64,000 nt of DNA from Tipula vernalis (Eukaryota > Arthropoda > Insecta > Diptera > Tipulidae): positions 353,319,034-353,383,033 of the forward strand of contig OY282558.1 in assembly GCA_958295665.1 (NCBI GenBank), in the 5' to 3' direction. The notes beneath the pieces were generated by a model. The model saw only the letters and a program-made list of their open reading frames with translations. It was not told the origin of the DNA and did no database searches. Position numbers and translations under genes: made by a program. Shown piece after piece: positions 35,341-46,726 of the stretch (positions are counted from its first letter, which is position 1; each line of letters starts with the position of its first letter).

Positions 35341-36104
35341 TCAAGACCGAAGTTGTGACCACCTTATGAGATTTCAGCCCTTTATATTTTGATTTAACCT
35401 TGTAATGTTGCCAAATTAGGTTGTATTTGTACTAACAACCAGGTCCTTAGAGATAACATAAAAAAGTTTCAAAAAGAAAAATCTATGATGAAGAGATAAA
35501 TTGAGAGAGTACGCAACCATGCAGCTCGCAAACACCTTGAGTTGGCCTTGAGCTCATAACGATTACTCTGCTTAATGTCCAGTTAAGAATACTTAAAAAC
35601 AAAGACAAAGGTCAATTTATACGTTGCGGCGTTAACAGACATTTTTTGCAGTTCTACAGCCAAACAAGAGGAGAGGAGGGTACTACCATGAGAGTTGTGG
35701 CTTGTGGCCTTAATTTTGCGTACAAAAAATTATAATTTCTTAAATTGCTTGCACTGCACTTAGTCCAAATTTGATTTGTAACCTTGGTTAAATATGACAC
35801 ATTTTATTAAAATTATAATTAAGACAAAACTGTTGTTATGATATTCAATGTAATACTAATTAAGAATTTATCAGAATTTTGAGAATTTAGGTTTTAAAAA
35901 TTCAAGTTTTAAGCTCCCAGTAACCTGATTCTCTAAAGATCAAAATAATTTCTATTTTGTAAACATAATAAAACTTAATTTTACCCATAAACTTATTATT
36001 ACACTTTTAAATTTTATTTGTTATTATTTTACTCACATACTCTTTAAATTCAAGATAACCGCAAATAGGCTCCACTCACCTGAAATAATATTAAAATAAA
36101 AATG
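35341..36104. other. AT-rich DNA
   Basis: No recognisable gene or repeat. Confidence 0.3.
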
Positions 36105-36125
36105 TTATTAGTACAAAACAAAGAT
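36105..36125. repeat. Left 21-bp direct repeat bounding a 4.8-kb insertion
   Basis: TTATTAGTACAAAACAAAGA plus T here recurs exactly at 40905-40925. Confidence 0.8.
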
Positions 36126-36161
36126 TGATTGATTGATTGATGATTGATTGATTGATTGTGA

Positions 36162-37146
36162 GTGTACGGCCAAGCATTATAGCAAGTCTCCCGGACTCCC
36201 GGGCACACACCGTACACCCGTTTACACATAACAAAACCGAAGGATAGGATAGGATTATTAGTTGGGACAGACTCGACCCGGTTACAGACACCAATGCGAT
36301 CGATAATTAGTAAATAGACGGCACAAAAGACAACACAATCTAACTACATTTTTAGATGATCATTTCTCTGGAATCCAGGGCCGGATACTCAGGACTCCCT
36401 AAACCTAAATTAAAAATTATTAATGTTGTAATTTCCCCCTGTTCGCCTTTCATTAATTTACCTGATAAAATTACAGTAGAACTCGCTTATAGCGAACACT
36501 CAAGGGACACAATTTTGTTCAATATAGCCGGGTGTTCATTTTAATCAAATATTCGTTTACGTTTATAAACGTAGTTCTTTGTTTGTAGTGTATAAGAAAA
36601 AATAAGTGTTCGTGCAAATTCAAGGCACACAACTATATGACAAAACTATATGATCATTATAAGCTTTTGTTCGTTATATACATGGTTTGGTATAAACGGA
36701 TTCTACTGTATTATAAAAAACATCATTATAACAAAATAAAGATACATTTAAATAAAATAAAGTTGAAATTAAACTTTCAAGATTTATTATGAGTGTACGA
36801 CCAAGCATCATAGCAGGATCTCCCGGACTCCCGGGCCCATGCCGTATACCCGTACACACATAACAAAACCGAAGGATTGGATAGGATTATTAGTTGGGAC
36901 AGACTCGACCCGGTTACAGACACCAATGCGATAGATAGTTAGTAAATTATTAGTACAATATATAATAAATAGGTTAGCACAAGACAGCACAATCTAACTA
37001 CATTATTAGATGATTATTTCTCTGGAATCCAGGACCGGATACTCAGGACTCCCTAAATCCTAAATCTAAAACAGGGCTTAAAAAGTATTAATTATTAATG
37101 TTGTAATTTCATCCTTGTCCGTCTTTCATTAATTTACCTGATAAAA
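36162..37146. repeat. Direct duplication of a ~330-bp segment
   Basis: GAGTGTACGGCCAAGCATTA ... CATTAATTTACCTGATAAAA at 36162-36471 recurs at 36788-37146 at roughly 90% identity by eye. Shared landmarks are CTCCCGGACTCCCGGG, GACAGACTCGACCCGGTTAC and TTCTCTGGAATCCAGG. The first copy is followed by a MITE. Confidence 0.85.
36474..36708. mobile_element. pogo/Tigger-like MITE with TA target duplication
   Basis: The 235-bp element starts CAGTAGAACTCGCTTATAGC and ends with GTATAAACGGATTCTACTG, whose complement is CAGTAGAATCCGTTTATAC. It is flanked by TA at 36472-36473 and 36709-36710. The related downstream copy of the host repeat lacks the insertion. No coding capacity. Confidence 0.85.
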
Positions 37147-37164
37147 TATTTAATAAAACTTTAA

Positions 37165-38150
37165 AATAACAGCGCTTATTTCCTTATTAATGGTCCTTTT
37201 ATATCCAATTAAAATTATTACTTACTGCAACAAGAATTAACATAAACATTAAACCGTTTAAACATAAAATTTTACTTAAAACTAATCAGAAATTTCCTAC
37301 CGATCAAGAGAAAAAGAGAATAAATAATTAAAAATTCAATTATTTTATAAAATTTATAATAAATAATTTAAAAATGATAATGTTACAGCACCACAACAGC
37401 CTAAAATCATCAATAATTCAGTTAGTACTATAAGTAGTATATCAAGAATGAACAAATAAAATCAATATATAATTTCCCAGGCAATTCTGAAAACTAATTT
37501 TAATTAATAAATCACCATAATATTAAAGCTAATTCTGAATTTCAGGATTAATTTAATCTCCATATGAAAGATTGATTCTGGAACTATGTTATATTCTGAA
37601 AATTGAATTATTTATTAGCAAATTAAGGAAGAGAAACCTTTAAATATTTTTAATCTAAATTAATTATTATATATTAATGAGCAAAACACAATATATTACA
37701 TAGAAGAATTACAAAAATTAACATTTTATGAAATTGCCTATGTAAACTCTCCCACTTCTAAGCTAAAATTCCAAAAGAATGTTTAAAAATTTTAAATTGT
37801 TAAGTTATAATTTAAATTCACAGCACTTGTTCCATTAGTTACCATTCTCCTGTAAATAGTTAATTAATTGTTTACCTACTGCAACTAGATTTAAAAATAA
37901 AAGTTGAAAATTTATATTTAACCATACTATTAAATTTAAATTAATCGGCAATTTCCTACAAATCTAGAAAGGAAATTAATAATGTAGAAATTAATTATTT
38001 ATTTATAAAAGTATATAATATAATTTAAACATTGATCATAATACTACGCAAACAAGTCTAGAATATCAATAATTTAGTTAAGTACTACATGTACCTATAT
38101 ATGATATTTACTAATAAAACACAATTAGAGTTTCCCAGATATCCCTGAAA
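37165..38150. repeat. Diverged ~640-bp direct repeat, two copies
   Basis: Ordered landmarks recur about 640 bp apart: CAGCGCTTATTTCCTTATTA / CAGCACTTGTTCCATTAGTT, TACTGCAACAAGAATT / TACTGCAACTAGATT, AATTTCCTACCGATC / AATTTCCTACAAATC, TTTCCCAGGCAATTCTGAAA / TTTCCCAGATATCCCTGAAA. The copies are old; only the landmarks align by eye. Confidence 0.6.
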
Positions 38151-40087
38151 ATTAAATTGCTTTACTACATAATTAATAGAAATTAACTTATATAAATTAG
38201 TTAGTGATAAATAAAATAAAATAGATAACACAAGAACAATACATTTTCTACACTACATAACTGCTGCTTGAAGTTTCTGCATGTTGAGCGAGAATTCACC
38301 AATATTTCTGTAGCTTGGAGACGATCTAACAATTATATATAATTATATATACTTAATATCAACTGAACCATCAGACAAAAATACCCGAACAAACTATGAC
38401 ACTTTGATATAATTAAATTAAATTAAACTGACAAAAAGTATTGAAATATTTTCATCAATACCTCAAATAATTTTGCAATGCAATGCAGTTTACAATATCA
38501 TATAAAAGGGAATTTCCCTTATCCTAGATAACGTACGATGCTATTCATTTAATTAGTATAATATTTCAATCTATATACATAAATATTTATCGAAATAGCA
38601 ACATTAATATAAATTACAATTAAATACCAATAAAGTGATTGATTTTAGCAGAAGATAATTCTTGATAATTGCAACGACAAGAAACTTATCAAAATAAATC
38701 CTAACAATATATAATATCAAACGGTAGCATCAGTTTCAAAAAAAGAAATTTATTGAAACCAAATCAACACAAATAAGCAACGTTGTAAACGCCCACGACT
38801 TTAACTAAGTGGACTGAGCGGTAATTTGCACGAGTAGCAAAATCAGCTACCCCAAAATCAGCTCCAATGATTAATCCCGGATGTCATCCAAATATTTATG
38901 TCTGATAGTGTACATATTCAATTGATTTGCTTCAACTTAGTCATTTTCGCAACCCAAAAATAAAACTTATAAAATATTAGACTACCTAAATAAAAATCCA
39001 GTTAGCATCATTTACCAATTGAAGAGATCACCACCACCAAAAACCTGAACCTAATCAATAATTCAGAAATGTATCTCTTTATTAATAAATAAATACAAAT
39101 ATGTATGTATATCCAAAATTTTAACTCAGTTCACGGACCTCATTCCCTGCCAAATCAAGCATGCAAAGTAAATAAAACAATAAATAATAAATAAATAAAT
39201 AAATGCAATGAAAATTAACCCTTACTTTCTTAAAAATGTATCGATGTATCATATACGTAATTATGACGATTATGTGTACATCCCACCATCTAAATTTCAA
39301 TAAATCCATTAAGACAACCATTAAACTCAAAAATCAAATCTTAACTTAATTTAAACCAACATTTCTAAATTCGCATTTCATTTATCTATTTATTTATTTA
39401 TTTAGACAATTTATAATTTATAATATTAATTAAATTAATTAGAAAACAATTTGATTCATTATGTAATACCCTGTAAAAAAATGTATTAATCCTATCTAAA
39501 TAAACCGTTCAAATGAATTGTATAAGACAGCTCCCAATTCCAATTCGACTCAAACCAATTCGATTATACAAAGTATAAAAATCCTATTTGAGTCGAATAT
39601 ACAAATTCCACTGCGCTTACACAATACATGACTTCAATAATAGCTGCACTTTGTTGAGAAAAAATTAATTCGAATTATTTTGGAGTTATTTTTTTCTCAA
39701 CAGAACAAGCCGCGAAATATTTTTTTTGATTTAATTTTTATATTCTATGTTGGTATTTCTTCGGTTTTTCATTCAAGCAGTTACGTATTTATTTGTTCGA
39801 GCTCGAATTAAATAATTAAAATTTTTTGTTCGAATTATTTAATTCCTGTCACGTGCAATTGTTGTTGTAAATTTCTCAACAAAATACAGCTAATATCATA
39901 GTTGTTTCGTGAGTACACAAAAACACAAAGAGGTTAATACACCTGCATTCAAGTAACAAAATCCTATATACTAAAACCAAATACATACTAAAACCACCAA
40001 CACACATTGACGATAAATATTTTCTACCATCTTTCATGTGCGTATTAGTAGGCCTTATAGTACATATAAACACACTTAAACTATGTA

Positions 40088-40420
40088 ACGCAAAAAATTC
40101 TCTTTTTGTTGTTGTTTGTGCGTTATTATACATAAACCAACAAAATATATTGCATTTCCTTAACAGAATCCGTGTAAAGAGCGAACAAGCAGCTGTACAA
40201 CCATATTGTTGATCCTACCATATATAAATCAAGTTGTATGGATGTATTAGTGCCCATTTCACACAACAGTAAATTACTTGTGACTGCTGTATCAAAACCA
40301 ACGTAAAGATTCTCTTTCTCGTTGTTGTTTGTACTTTATAATACAGAAACCAATAAAACCACGCACACTTCCTTCACAGAAATCGTGCAAAGAGAAAACG
40401 ACACAGCTACATAGTACACA
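40088..40420. repeat. ~215-bp direct repeat, two copies
   Basis: ATTCTCTTTTTGTTGTTGTT ... TTCCTTAACAGAATCCGTGT at 40098-40180 matches ATTCTCTTTCTCGTTGTTGT ... TTCCTTCACAGAAATCGTGC at 40311-40390. The pair sits near the putative 5' end of the 4.8-kb insertion. Confidence 0.65.
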
Positions 40421-40904
40421 AACATATTTATGGCCCTTTTATATACTAAATTATAAGTATATATTAGTGTCTTAAAAATAAAATCTAATACCAAATTTAT
40501 TGCGACTTATTTTATATACCATAATTTAAAATTAGTAATTAAAAATTGAAATTTGTGATTGTATTTACAATCCACAAAATATCAAATCATGCACTTTTAA
40601 TTTTTCTATCTACAAAAATAAAAAAAAATAAAAACATTGCCTGACAAATGCATCCCGGTGGATTGCATTTTCCAAAATTACACTTTAGTTTAATTATTTT
40701 CACTACACATTACACTAAACTTGAATTTAATTAGAATTAAATTTAAAATTTAAAATTAAAATGTATATACATATGTATATAAAGTATATACATATCAGTA
40801 CATAAGAAACAAAAAATAAACAGAAAAGAAAATTAAATTAAATTAAATTTTTGAAGAGGATAGAAAAAACACGTCTATCCTCTTTGAATGTTCGCACTCC
40901 ACCA

Positions 40905-40925
40905 TTATTAGTACAAAACAAAGAT
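40905..40925. repeat. Right 21-bp direct repeat bounding the 4.8-kb insertion
   Basis: Exact copy of 36105-36125. Confidence 0.8.
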
Positions 40926-42852
40926 GGTAAAAAAAAGAAATTTAAAAATTAAAATTGTCGGTTTTGAAAACCAAAAACTTGTTGAAAGTAGGTAGCTATG
41001 TGGAATTATAAAATGTTGTTTTAAAATTCAATCCAAAAAAAAATGAAAATTTATCATTTAAATTACCGTTACAACATTTGTATGTTTAAAAAGTCTTAAA
41101 AATATTTTCTAAGCGCTCTGGGTAGCAATTAGATGTGATGCTCACTACAACTTCCGTGCAAACCATCAAATTCTCTACAAGATTTAATAAGGATTATTTC
41201 CGCTGCTACATCCTTGTTACATCACAAACATTCTACAAAAAATTACAAGATCAGATTAGGAGGCAAATTCATTCAAAGTTTTTTTTGACACCTCAAATCT
41301 GTTTGATTTGAAAATGATTGGATTTCTATTGTAGGAAGTTTTTGAAAGCGTCTTTGGTTAGATAACTGAATATTATCCTTTTGATACGATATTTTGCCAG
41401 TATATCGGATTTTTAAACTTTTTGTTTCTTTTGTAACCATAAAATCTATTATCTAACTGATTAATTAAATAACACACAAAATATTTTATACAGAAAAAGG
41501 ACACTTCAACATAATAGAGAGCATTTTAGCTTAAAGAAAGTGGAAAGGACAAATTCCACAAAAGGAAGGGCTGTTCTTCCCAAAAATAGGACACTTGGGA
41601 ACCCTAATTTAACATTCGTGTAAGGTGATTTACTGTTATATCACGAGTTTCATTTGAGTGTAACCATATCGAGGTGCAAAGTCATTCGGTCGTCGTTCAA
41701 ACGACACAAAATGTTTAAATCACTGCTTATAAGATTTTGTGATTGACAATTTTCTTGCTTCAACTGCTTTGATAAATATAATGTCCGATGAGAAAAATTT
41801 TGGCAAATGCAATAAAACAGTTGGAGTTGTCGCACCAACTATAACTTGTAATGGACTCTGTAATCTGTTTTTGATTCTGAATGCTTTACTGTTGATTGTT
41901 CAACAGTTAATGTGATTACGACGAATTCCAATACTTTACGGTGTAATGATTTTTTTTTTGGTTCTTTTGGCGAGTGAGTTTCACAAAAAGTTGAATTGCA
42001 TCTATAAAAAACTTGAATTTTGTATGAGTATGAAACAATAAATTGCTTCTAATCGCAAAGTTATTGAGGATTTATGCATTGATATTGAGCACCGGGTAGG
42101 TGTGTGGCTTCTTGCCATTCAACAGTTACAATCAATAATTGTCAAGATTCCTAATTTAATGGCCAATTATCTCAATTCATTCAACAACGTCTTCGACTAC
42201 TTGTACTTAATTATTCTCAAGTGATTGAATTTTGATGCGAATTGAAATTGAATTTAGAAGAATATGTATTTATAATTAAATGGTACAGACGTTGATTGCA
42301 ATTATTTGGAAATTTAAATCCATAGTTGTTAATTGTTTCTGTATATATAAAAACGGCATATTGGAAATAATTTCGAGTGTTGTGGTTGTGTAAAAAGAAA
42401 AATGGAGATGGGTGTATTACATTTTTCAAGCGGTTGAATTCATGTGCGGGTCGAATATCTTGAATGGTACATAAAATTAATTCAACCGTGCAAATTTTGT
42501 TAAGAAATTGTCCTAACTATTTATCGTGTGCAGTGTCGTATGCTCTGCTGTCCATAACTGTCCATGACCTCTTCCCTCGTTCGCTTCTGTAATGTTCACT
42601 GTTATTATTTAATGTGTTCTAGATTTAATTTAAGTTATTTTACAGTAGATTCTTTAAGCTGCAATGAGTTTTGATTTTATGGGTATCTCCTGAATATTAT
42701 AAAATTATTTACAATTTTAAATTAATTAGCTATCTATTATATAAATAAATCTTTTGATTAAGGATGCTAGGAATTAAAAAATATAAGAACATTAATAAAC
42801 AGATATTACAGATATTTTGAATTTATATTATAATTTGTCTGTAGGAATATTT
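40926..42852. other. AT-rich intergenic DNA
   Basis: No recognisable gene. Short frames at 41650-41838 and 42217-42429 (minus) have no family signature. Confidence 0.35.
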
Positions 42853-42861
42853 TGGGAACCT
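42853..42861. repeat. Left 9-bp target duplication of the foldback transposon
   Basis: TGGGAACCT, repeated exactly at 48261-48269. Nine bases is the typical size for Mutator-like and FB elements. Confidence 0.85.
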
Positions 42862-44001
42862 ACCGTTGTGAAGTATTTCACACAAAGTGTAGCTACATAA
42901 ATTAACGAAAAGTGTAAGTATACTGAAAAAGTGTAAGCCTACATAAAAAGTGTAAATAAGAAGTAGAACCAGGTATGGGGCGATATTACCGTAAAGTGGG
43001 CAAGTCAAGCTATCCAAAACAATTTTTCTTATTAAAATAAAAAGGGTTGGGTATGTTCGACGCTATTTTGAAAATTTTGAAAATCAAATAAACTGTCGAA
43101 ACCGATGCTACACTATGACCATTTATAAAAATCTCAGAGATGTTACCAGGTGTGGGCTTATATTTCCATAAAGTGGACAGGTCAAGCTATCCGAAACAAT
43201 TTTTCTTATTAAAATAAAAAGGGTTGGGTATGTTCGACGCTATTTTGAAAATTGTGGAAATCAAATAAACTGTCGAAACCCGATGCTACACTATGACCAT
43301 TTACAAAAATCTCAGAGATGTCACCAGGTGTGGGCTTATATTTCCATAAAGTAGACAGGTCAAGCTATCCGAAACAATTTTTCTTATTAAAATAAAAAGG
43401 GTTGGGTATGTTCGACGCTATTTTGAAAATTTTTAAAATCAAATAAACTGTCGAAACCCGATGCTATACTATGACCATTTACAAAAATCTCAGAGATGTT
43501 ACCAGGTGTGGGCTTTTATTTCCATAAAGTGGACAGGTCAAGCTATCCGAAACAATTTTTCTTATTAAAATAAAAAGGGTTGGGTATGTTGGACGCTATT
43601 TTGAAAATTTTGAAAATCAAATAAACTGTCGAAACCCGATGCTACACTATGACCATTTACAAAAATCTCAGAGATGTTACCAGGTGTGGGCTTATATTTC
43701 CATAAAGTGGACAGGTCAAACAATTTTTCTTATTAAAATAAAAAGGGTTGGGTATGTTCGACGCTATTTTGAAAATTTTGAAAATCAAATAAACTATCGA
43801 AACCCGATGCTACACTATGACCATTTACAAAAATCTCAGAGATGTTACCAGATGTGGGCTTATATTTCCATAAAGTGGACAGGTAAATCTATCCGAAACA
43901 ATTTTTCTTATTAAAACTAAAAAGGGTTGGGTATGTTCGACGCTATTTTGAAAATTTTGAAAAACAAATAAACTGTCGAAACCCGATGCTACACTATGAC
44001 C
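42862..44001. repeat. Left foldback terminus: tip plus ~6 tandem 178-bp units
   Basis: Unit starts (AAAGTGG) fall at 42993, 43170, 43348 (reads AAAGTAG), 43526, 43704 and 43872, with spacings 177, 178, 178, 178 and 168. The fifth unit lacks ten bases (AGCTATCCGA), giving the short spacing. The sixth is cut at about 44001, where coding sequence begins. Units share AAAGGGTTGGGTATGTTCGA and GCTACACTATGACCATTTAC. Confidence 0.93.
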
Positions 44002-44011
44002 ATATCGATAT

Positions 44012-45175
44012 TTGTCAAATGTGTCTGACAGAACCAAAGAAAATAAATATATATATGATCTCTCTTTAGATCCACTAAAAATAGTCCTTCTCAGAAAGTC
44101 TGCTTTAGAAATTTTAAAAACTCATGACGTATCCGGTATATACTTCGACGCCACAGGAAAGGTAGCCAAACATCCTATATGCCATCCATACCATTCATAT
44201 AAACGAATATTTTATTATGCCTGTGTAGTAAACATAAACGGTCATTTGCTTCCTATTAGTGAATTAATATCATCAAGCCACGGAGTGGAAACAATCAAAA
44301 AATTTTTAGATGAAATCAAGAAAAACATGCCCAAATTGTACCAACCAAAATTTTTCGTTACGGATTGGTCTTGGGCTTTAGTCAAGTCCATTTAATTAAG
44401 CTGCAATAATATGTCAGTTTCGGAGTAATTAAAATGCACTTATGATATTTTAACTATCGAAGATAAAGTAACAATTAAAGTAGGCAATTTCATATGTTGT
44501 GCTCACTTTATAAATATAATTTCATCCCAGATAAAAGAAAAGTTCCCAAGTGCTAATAAAGACATACGGGATGTTATACTAGACCTATTTTGTGGTATGC
44601 TTAGCTGCGAAACCCTAGACGCGATGGATGATTTATTTAAAATATATTGTTACATATTTTGCTCTCAATTTTCAAACCTAAAAACCGTAGAGTCTCATCA
44701 AAATTTAAGAAAAATGTTATCACAAATATACACAGACGAAATTTCAACAATAAGTCCATCAACAGAGTTTGCCGAGTTCAAGATACCCCAACGCATGATT
44801 TGCTTACACAGTCGATGTTTAGCGGCTGCCCATACTATATTCGGTATAATACAATTTTTGAACAAATTCAAGAAGAATTAACAAATATGTCTGCTAAGAA
44901 AACGAGCGAAAATGAAACAAATATATTTTTTAATAAAGAGTTTGTTGAGTTTACCATAAAAAAATATATGGCTTATCTCGCACTTTAGGGAGTATGCTTT
45001 TAAAAAAAAAATAGGTATTACAGGACGGTTGTCCAATGCAAATGCAGAAAGTTATTTTTCTCTAGTGAAAAATCATTACACAAATTATAAAACACTAAGA
45101 CTAGGAAGGTCTATCAATATTATGAAGGATAAAACCGACAAATTAATAAAACTAATATATGTAGCTATCGAATAA
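44012..45175 (+). pseudogene. DDE transposase of the foldback element, broken
   Basis: This probably catalyses excision and insertion of the element in its active form. The first frame (44012-44395) holds IYFDATGKV (Asp, residue ~46), KRIFYYACVVNINGHLLPIS, Ex-LISSSHGVETIKKFL and FFVTDWSWAL (Asp, residue ~118), a pattern of RNase H-fold transposases. After stops near 44393 and 44428 the frame resumes at about 44430-44880 (VGNFICCAHFINI, ILDLFCGML). A third part at about 45010-45173 has GRLSNANAESYFSLVKNH, whose Glu (codon 45047-45049) is the natural third catalytic residue, then SINIMKDKTDKLIKLIYV. No ATG is near the left border, so the N-terminus appears lost against the repeat array. Assignment to the Mutator-like group rests on context. 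Confidence 0.72.
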
Positions 45176-45189
45176 ACAGAAAACTATTA

Positions 45190-46179
45190 ACAAAAGAAAA
45201 ACATTAGAAAATTTGGATGATCCTGATAGCTATCAACACGAAGAGGGTTGGAATAAGAAGCAGAAACTGTACAATTCACCTAAACACTTTGGGAAACGAG
45301 TATTAACTAGAAACTCCACTGTTAAGCAAACTAATGAATACACAAATACAAAAAAATCTGATAATACTGACGAACTACATGTTCTACAAAATGGATTTAC
45401 TTTCATAGACAACGACGAACATGTGATAGAGATATCAAATAATTGTGCTTTCGATGCAACCGCACAAATATTCCTTTGTTTGTATTCTGATATAGAATTC
45501 TTCAAAGGTTTAATATAATATTCTAACAATAGTTTTTCAAATTTATAAAATTGCTTGCAAATTATAAGGACATAAATGACCTTTATCAAGAAAGGTCTCA
45601 ATTGATGTTAAATCTGTACCAAAAAAGTAGATCGATAATTCGCGAAAAAAATGTCATAAAGTTAAATGGAGCTTGTACCATAGCATTCGTTTTAGAAAAT
45701 TCTTTGTCTTCTCCATTAACAGAAACACGTTACTGTGAAAACGACACTCATACAAATCGCATGAGGGAAACATTCTACCTTCCATTTGAAAATGTTTTCA
45801 GTTTTAATCAAAATTCATTAACCAAATTACAAAATGCTATAGATTTCAGCAGCTCGAATTGTCCAACATGTCAAGGAGTCACAACAAAAAATTATTTCAG
45901 TAATTATGGCATTGTTATAGCTGATGTTCAGCCAAATAACAATAATTATAATATATCACTTCAAGATATAAGCCAAATAATAAAACTATCTGGAGACGAT
46001 TATTTTTTGAAAGGACTTATTCATTTTCAAAAGCCCACAAGTATTAATGTTCCAGGTCAATTTATAGCATATGTCAAACGTGGAAATATGTGGGAGCCGA
46101 CGACCTGGTTTCATTTACGATGGAAGTTAGTGCTAAGTATAAAGTTAATCCAGCGATATTATTTTTTTCTAAATATTAA
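45190..46179 (+). pseudogene. Ubiquitin-hydrolase-like (peptidase C19-like) domain of the foldback element
   Basis: This follows the transposase on the same strand. It starts with a polar segment, then a Cys box: ISNNCAFDATAQIFLCLY (Cys codon 45444-45446), comparable to NTCYxNSxLQ of ubiquitin-specific proteases. A break at 45507-45570 is either a ~60-bp intron or a frameshift. The next frame (45551 on) has a CPTCQG pair, ISLQDISQIIKLSGDDYFLK and the His-box region PGQFIAYVKRGNMWE, where the family has GHxxAY; here His is Gln (46058-46060). A frameshift just after WE moves the expected DDL box (46099-46107) into another frame, which runs to a stop at 46177-46179. The function in the transposon is unknown. 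Confidence 0.62.
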
Positions 46180-46726
46180 AGACAACATAAATTAGTTATG
46201 AACACGGAGGCAGGAAAAATAACAAGAATAAGCCAAGCCACATTTACGAGTTATTGATTATATTTTGCGGCTGCACACCCACCGGGCACACCCATTCGGC
46301 AAAGACAAATCTCAAAAATTGGTTAAAATAAACTCTACAATTTGTAAAGGGAATACATTGAGGAATTTTAATCAATCAGTGCCAATTTGATACAAGCTGT
46401 AGAGGTCTTATAAAACATTTTTGAAAGTTAACAAATCAACGAATTTCGTATGGAACAAGGGGGTTTTAAGTTATTAATTATTACATATACGACCTGATGG
46501 AGCAAAGAAACCAATTGACTACTAGCAAACCAAACGTTTCGAGTCTCTTGGATATGAAAAATGGTGCCTATATAAACGGGTTTTCAGTCGTGAGTGAAAT
46601 GGATCTATTGGCTAAGGTGCTCCATATGAATGGTGAATAAACTAAGATCCCTATTAAAGAGCACTCCTGGATGAATGACTGTATAAAGGCTAGAGATCGA
46701 AACGTTTCGGAGAGTACATGAAACAC
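46180..46726. other. Non-coding part of the foldback element
   Basis: Sequence between the peptidase-like domain and the right tandem array. I recognise nothing in it. Confidence 0.4.

Larger units (their letters stand above)
36126..40904 (-). mobile_element. ORF-less 4.8-kb retroposon-like insertion
   Basis: The segment lies between exact 21-bp direct repeats (36105-36125 and 40905-40925), the length expected for target-primed retroposons. At the left edge is a (TTGA/TGAT)n run at 36126-36158; on the minus strand this is an (AATC)n tail, so the element probably reads leftward. Nothing inside encodes a recognisable protein. It holds internal direct repeats (36162-36471 with 36788-37146; about 37165-37500 with 37810-38150; 40088-40210 with 40303-40420) and a pogo-like MITE. 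At its putative 5' end is an 11-bp-stem hairpin (40854-40884). It may be a non-autonomous derivative of a LINE, or a long satellite-derived retroposon. Confidence 0.55.

Noticed and set aside
36880..36930. tRNA-like internal promoter (B-box-like GACTCGACCCGG) suggesting a SINE
   Set aside because: The match to the B-box consensus is poor and no A-box is found at the right distance on either strand.
44597..44988. Two overlapping frames taken as separate genes
   Set aside because: They are the middle of the broken foldback transposase read in two frames.
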